From positions 1 through 7,048 of the forward strand of contig JAEXTI010000300.1 in the NCBI GenBank assembly GCA_023406965.1: a DNA stretch of 7,048 bases. The letters run 5' to 3'. The notes beneath the pieces were generated by a model. It made no database searches and had not been told where the DNA came from. It saw only the letters and a list, made by a program, of their open reading frames with translations. Positions within the stretch are counted from its first letter, which is position 1. Each line of letters opens with the position of its first letter. Source of the stretch: Chloroflexota bacterium. GTDB lineage: Bacteria > Chloroflexota > Anaerolineae > Anaerolineales > Anaerolineaceae. The translations under genes were made by a program, and so were the position numbers. Positions 6,335 through 7,048 of the stretch are shown piece after piece.

Positions 6335-6752
6335 ATCCGCCAAACAGTCCGTAGTTGTGGTGGAGGATGTTGTAACCCATCCAGCCGGCAGCGGGAACCC
6401 ACATGGCCAGGGCCACAATCAGGGCGATTTTGGCCGAGCGGCGGGTCTTCTCGATGGTCCAATCCTTGGGAGCGATCTTGTCCAGGTAGGCGATGCGCAG
6501 GCCGTTCGTGCCGTGGTAGAACAGGCAGAACACCAACCCAATTTCGCCCAGGCCGAAGACGGTCGAGCGGTATAACTGAATCACTTCATCGTACAGGTGC
6601 GGGGCGAAGTAGACGAAGGATGTGTCAATGATGTGGATGGCGAGAAAGAGCAGCACGCCCAATCCGGTGATGCGGTGCAGCAAAAAGGCCCAATGCCCCT
6701 CGCGGCCGCGGTAGCCCGCGTAGCCGGTGAGGGTGGTCTTGAGAGACGACAT
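6333..6752 (-). CDS. sdhC: Succinate dehydrogenase cytochrome b556 subunit
   Basis: This is a 139-residue membrane anchor. The start at 6752 is set by AGGAGGT 4 bases upstream. An in-frame ATG at 6839 would place the predicted promoter inside the coding region. Three helices are predicted at about 24-48, 62-88 and 106-130. HRITG (26-30) is the family quinone-site motif, with R27 equivalent to E. coli SdhC Arg31. H80 in YHGTNGLR equals heme ligand His84, D91 follows 11 residues later as in E. coli, and RRSAKIALI (104-112) matches the start of E. coli helix III. The E. coli quinone-site Ser27 position is F23 here. H40 (LAIHIIDTS) in helix I is extra compared with E. coli and pairs well with H41 of SdhD for a second heme. 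It is the first gene of the operon. Confidence 0.93.
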   Translation of the reverse strand: MSSLKTTLTGYAGYRGREGHWAFLLHRITGLGVLLFLAIHIIDTSFVYFAPHLYDEVIQLYRSTVFGLGEIGLVFCLFYHGTNGLRIAYLDKIAPKDWTIEKTRRSAKIALIVALAMWVPAAGWMGYNILHHNYGLFGG

Positions 6753-6756
6753 ATCT

Positions 6757-6763
6757 ACCTCCT
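6757..6763 (-). promoter_or_regulatory. sdhC ribosome binding site
   Basis: AGGAGGT lies 4 bases before the ATG at 6752. It is a near-perfect Shine-Dalgarno and rules out the longer frame from 6839. Confidence 0.85.
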
Positions 6764-6785
6764 GCGCTGGAAAAGTGCGGTTTGC

Positions 6786-6802
6786 GCCTGATGAAGTCAG
6801 GC
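6786..6802 (-). promoter_or_regulatory. Small inverted repeat in the sdh leader
   Basis: GCCTGA and TCAGGC (6-base arms, 5-base centre) lie immediately downstream of the predicted transcription start, within the 5' leader of sdhC. It could be a repressor operator or an mRNA 5' hairpin that stabilises the transcript. At 6 bp it may also be chance. Confidence 0.3.
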
Positions 6803-6811
6803 AGTATCCTA

Positions 6812-6839
6812 ATTGTATCAATATTGGCTGATTACGCAA
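6812..6839 (-). promoter_or_regulatory. Probable sdh operon promoter (extended -10)
   Basis: On the minus strand TG-A-TACAAT gives an extended -10 box (TACAAT 6817-6812, five of six consensus bases). A weak -35 candidate TTGCGT (6839-6834) lies 16 bases upstream. The extended TG can compensate for a poor -35 box. The start would be near 6805, leaving a leader of about 53 bases before sdhC. No other promoter-like element is evident in this stretch. Confidence 0.5.
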
Positions 6840-6890
6840 CGTTCAGCCGGGTGAATTGGGGGTGATCTCTATTGGAATTCAAATCGTCTC

Positions 6891-6919
6891 TTGACGAAAC
6901 TTCAGACATCTAGTAAGAT
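6891..6919 (+). promoter_or_regulatory. tRNA-Gly promoter
   Basis: TTGACG (6891-6896) and TAAGAT (6914-6919) are separated by exactly 17 bases. The predicted start near 6926 leaves about 18 bases of 5' leader for RNase P to remove. The stretch after the -10 box is GC-rich (AGGGGCACGC), the discriminator type associated with stringent control of stable RNA genes. Confidence 0.65.
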
Positions 6920-6943
6920 AGGGGCACGCTAACCAATAGCCTT

Positions 6944-7016
6944 GCGGGCGTGGTTCAGTTGGTAGAATGTCTCCTTGCCAAGGAGAAGGTCGTGGGTTCG
7001 AGTCCCATCGCCCGCT
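6944..7016 (+). tRNA. tRNA-Gly, anticodon GCC
   Basis: The 73-base sequence folds into a full cloverleaf. The acceptor arm GCGGGCG/CGCCCGC is perfect over 7 bp. The D stem GTTC/GAAT has one G-U pair, with loop AGTTGGTA. The anticodon stem TCTCC/GGAGA is perfect, with loop TTGCCAA and anticodon GCC at 6977-6979. The variable loop is AGGTC. The T stem GTGGG/CCCAT (one G-U) encloses TTCGAGT. The discriminator is T7016, as usual for bacterial tRNA-Gly. No CCA is encoded, so the 3' end must be added by tRNA nucleotidyltransferase. It reads GGC and GGT codons. It stands alone, divergent from sdh, with its own promoter and terminator. Confidence 0.97.
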
Positions 7017-7020
7017 CTCG

Positions 7021-7043
7021 AACCGCCAGAAATGGCGGTTTTT
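7021..7043 (+). terminator. Rho-independent terminator of tRNA-Gly
   Basis: AACCGCCA and TGGCGGTT form an 8-bp stem around a GAAA tetraloop, with five consecutive T (7039-7043) at its 3' side, five bases after the tRNA end. This is a textbook intrinsic terminator and marks a monocistronic tRNA transcript. Confidence 0.92.
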
Positions 7044-7048
7044 ATAAC

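Noticed and set aside
6323..6418. 32-residue N-terminal extension of SdhD
   Set aside because: It overlaps the sdhC coding end and has no homology. AGGAGG and family length support the start at 6322.
6753..6839. 29-residue N-terminal extension of SdhC
   Set aside because: It covers the likely promoter and leader. AGGAGGT directly precedes the ATG at 6752.

Overview
The window looks like a chromosomal contig end from a bacterium, most likely a member of the Chloroflexota (Anaerolineae-like). This placement is an inference. It rests on a menaquinone-type succinate dehydrogenase whose iron-sulfur subunit resembles the actinobacterial/Chloroflexota kind (WRCRTAFNC), on a lipoprotein with a long Pro/Thr/Ala linker followed by DUF4352-like domains, on strong AGGAGG ribosome sites, and on sigma70-like promoters. 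No marker gene settles the phylum.

Right part (about 3340-6840, minus strand): a complete succinate dehydrogenase operon, sdhC-sdhD-sdhA-sdhB. A promoter lies near 6812-6839 and a perfect 11-bp terminator hairpin lies at 3348-3374. The genes are 10, 19 and 12 bases apart. At the sdhC/sdhD and sdhA/sdhB joints the Shine-Dalgarno sequence overlaps the upstream stop codon. Together they encode complex II: SdhA oxidises succinate on covalent FAD, SdhB carries electrons through [2Fe-2S], [4Fe-4S] and [3Fe-4S] clusters, and SdhC and SdhD anchor the complex and reduce quinone. The two anchors carry four well-placed histidines, which predicts two b hemes.

Right edge (6891-7043, plus strand): a tRNA-Gly(GCC) gene, divergent from sdh, with its own promoter, a GC-rich discriminator and a clear rho-independent terminator.

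Left-centre (274-3217, minus strand): a probable three-gene unit with gaps of 43 and 27 bases. It encodes a TPR protein with two C-terminal membrane segments, a secreted lipoprotein with two tandem DUF4352-like domains, and a class I SAM-dependent methyltransferase. Their joint function is unknown. By eye the TPR gene is more AT-rich than its neighbours.

Left edge (1-273): no well-supported gene. It holds a G11-C14 block at the very end that looks like an assembly or sequencing artefact, a near-consensus promoter firing leftwards out of the window, a 17-base palindrome just upstream of that promoter, a 9-bp hairpin, and one doubtful 16-codon ORF. I found no CRISPR array, insertion sequence, transposase or phage gene. 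The most interesting point is the probable di-heme (type A) complex II with an altered quinone pocket. The rest is ordinary chromosome.
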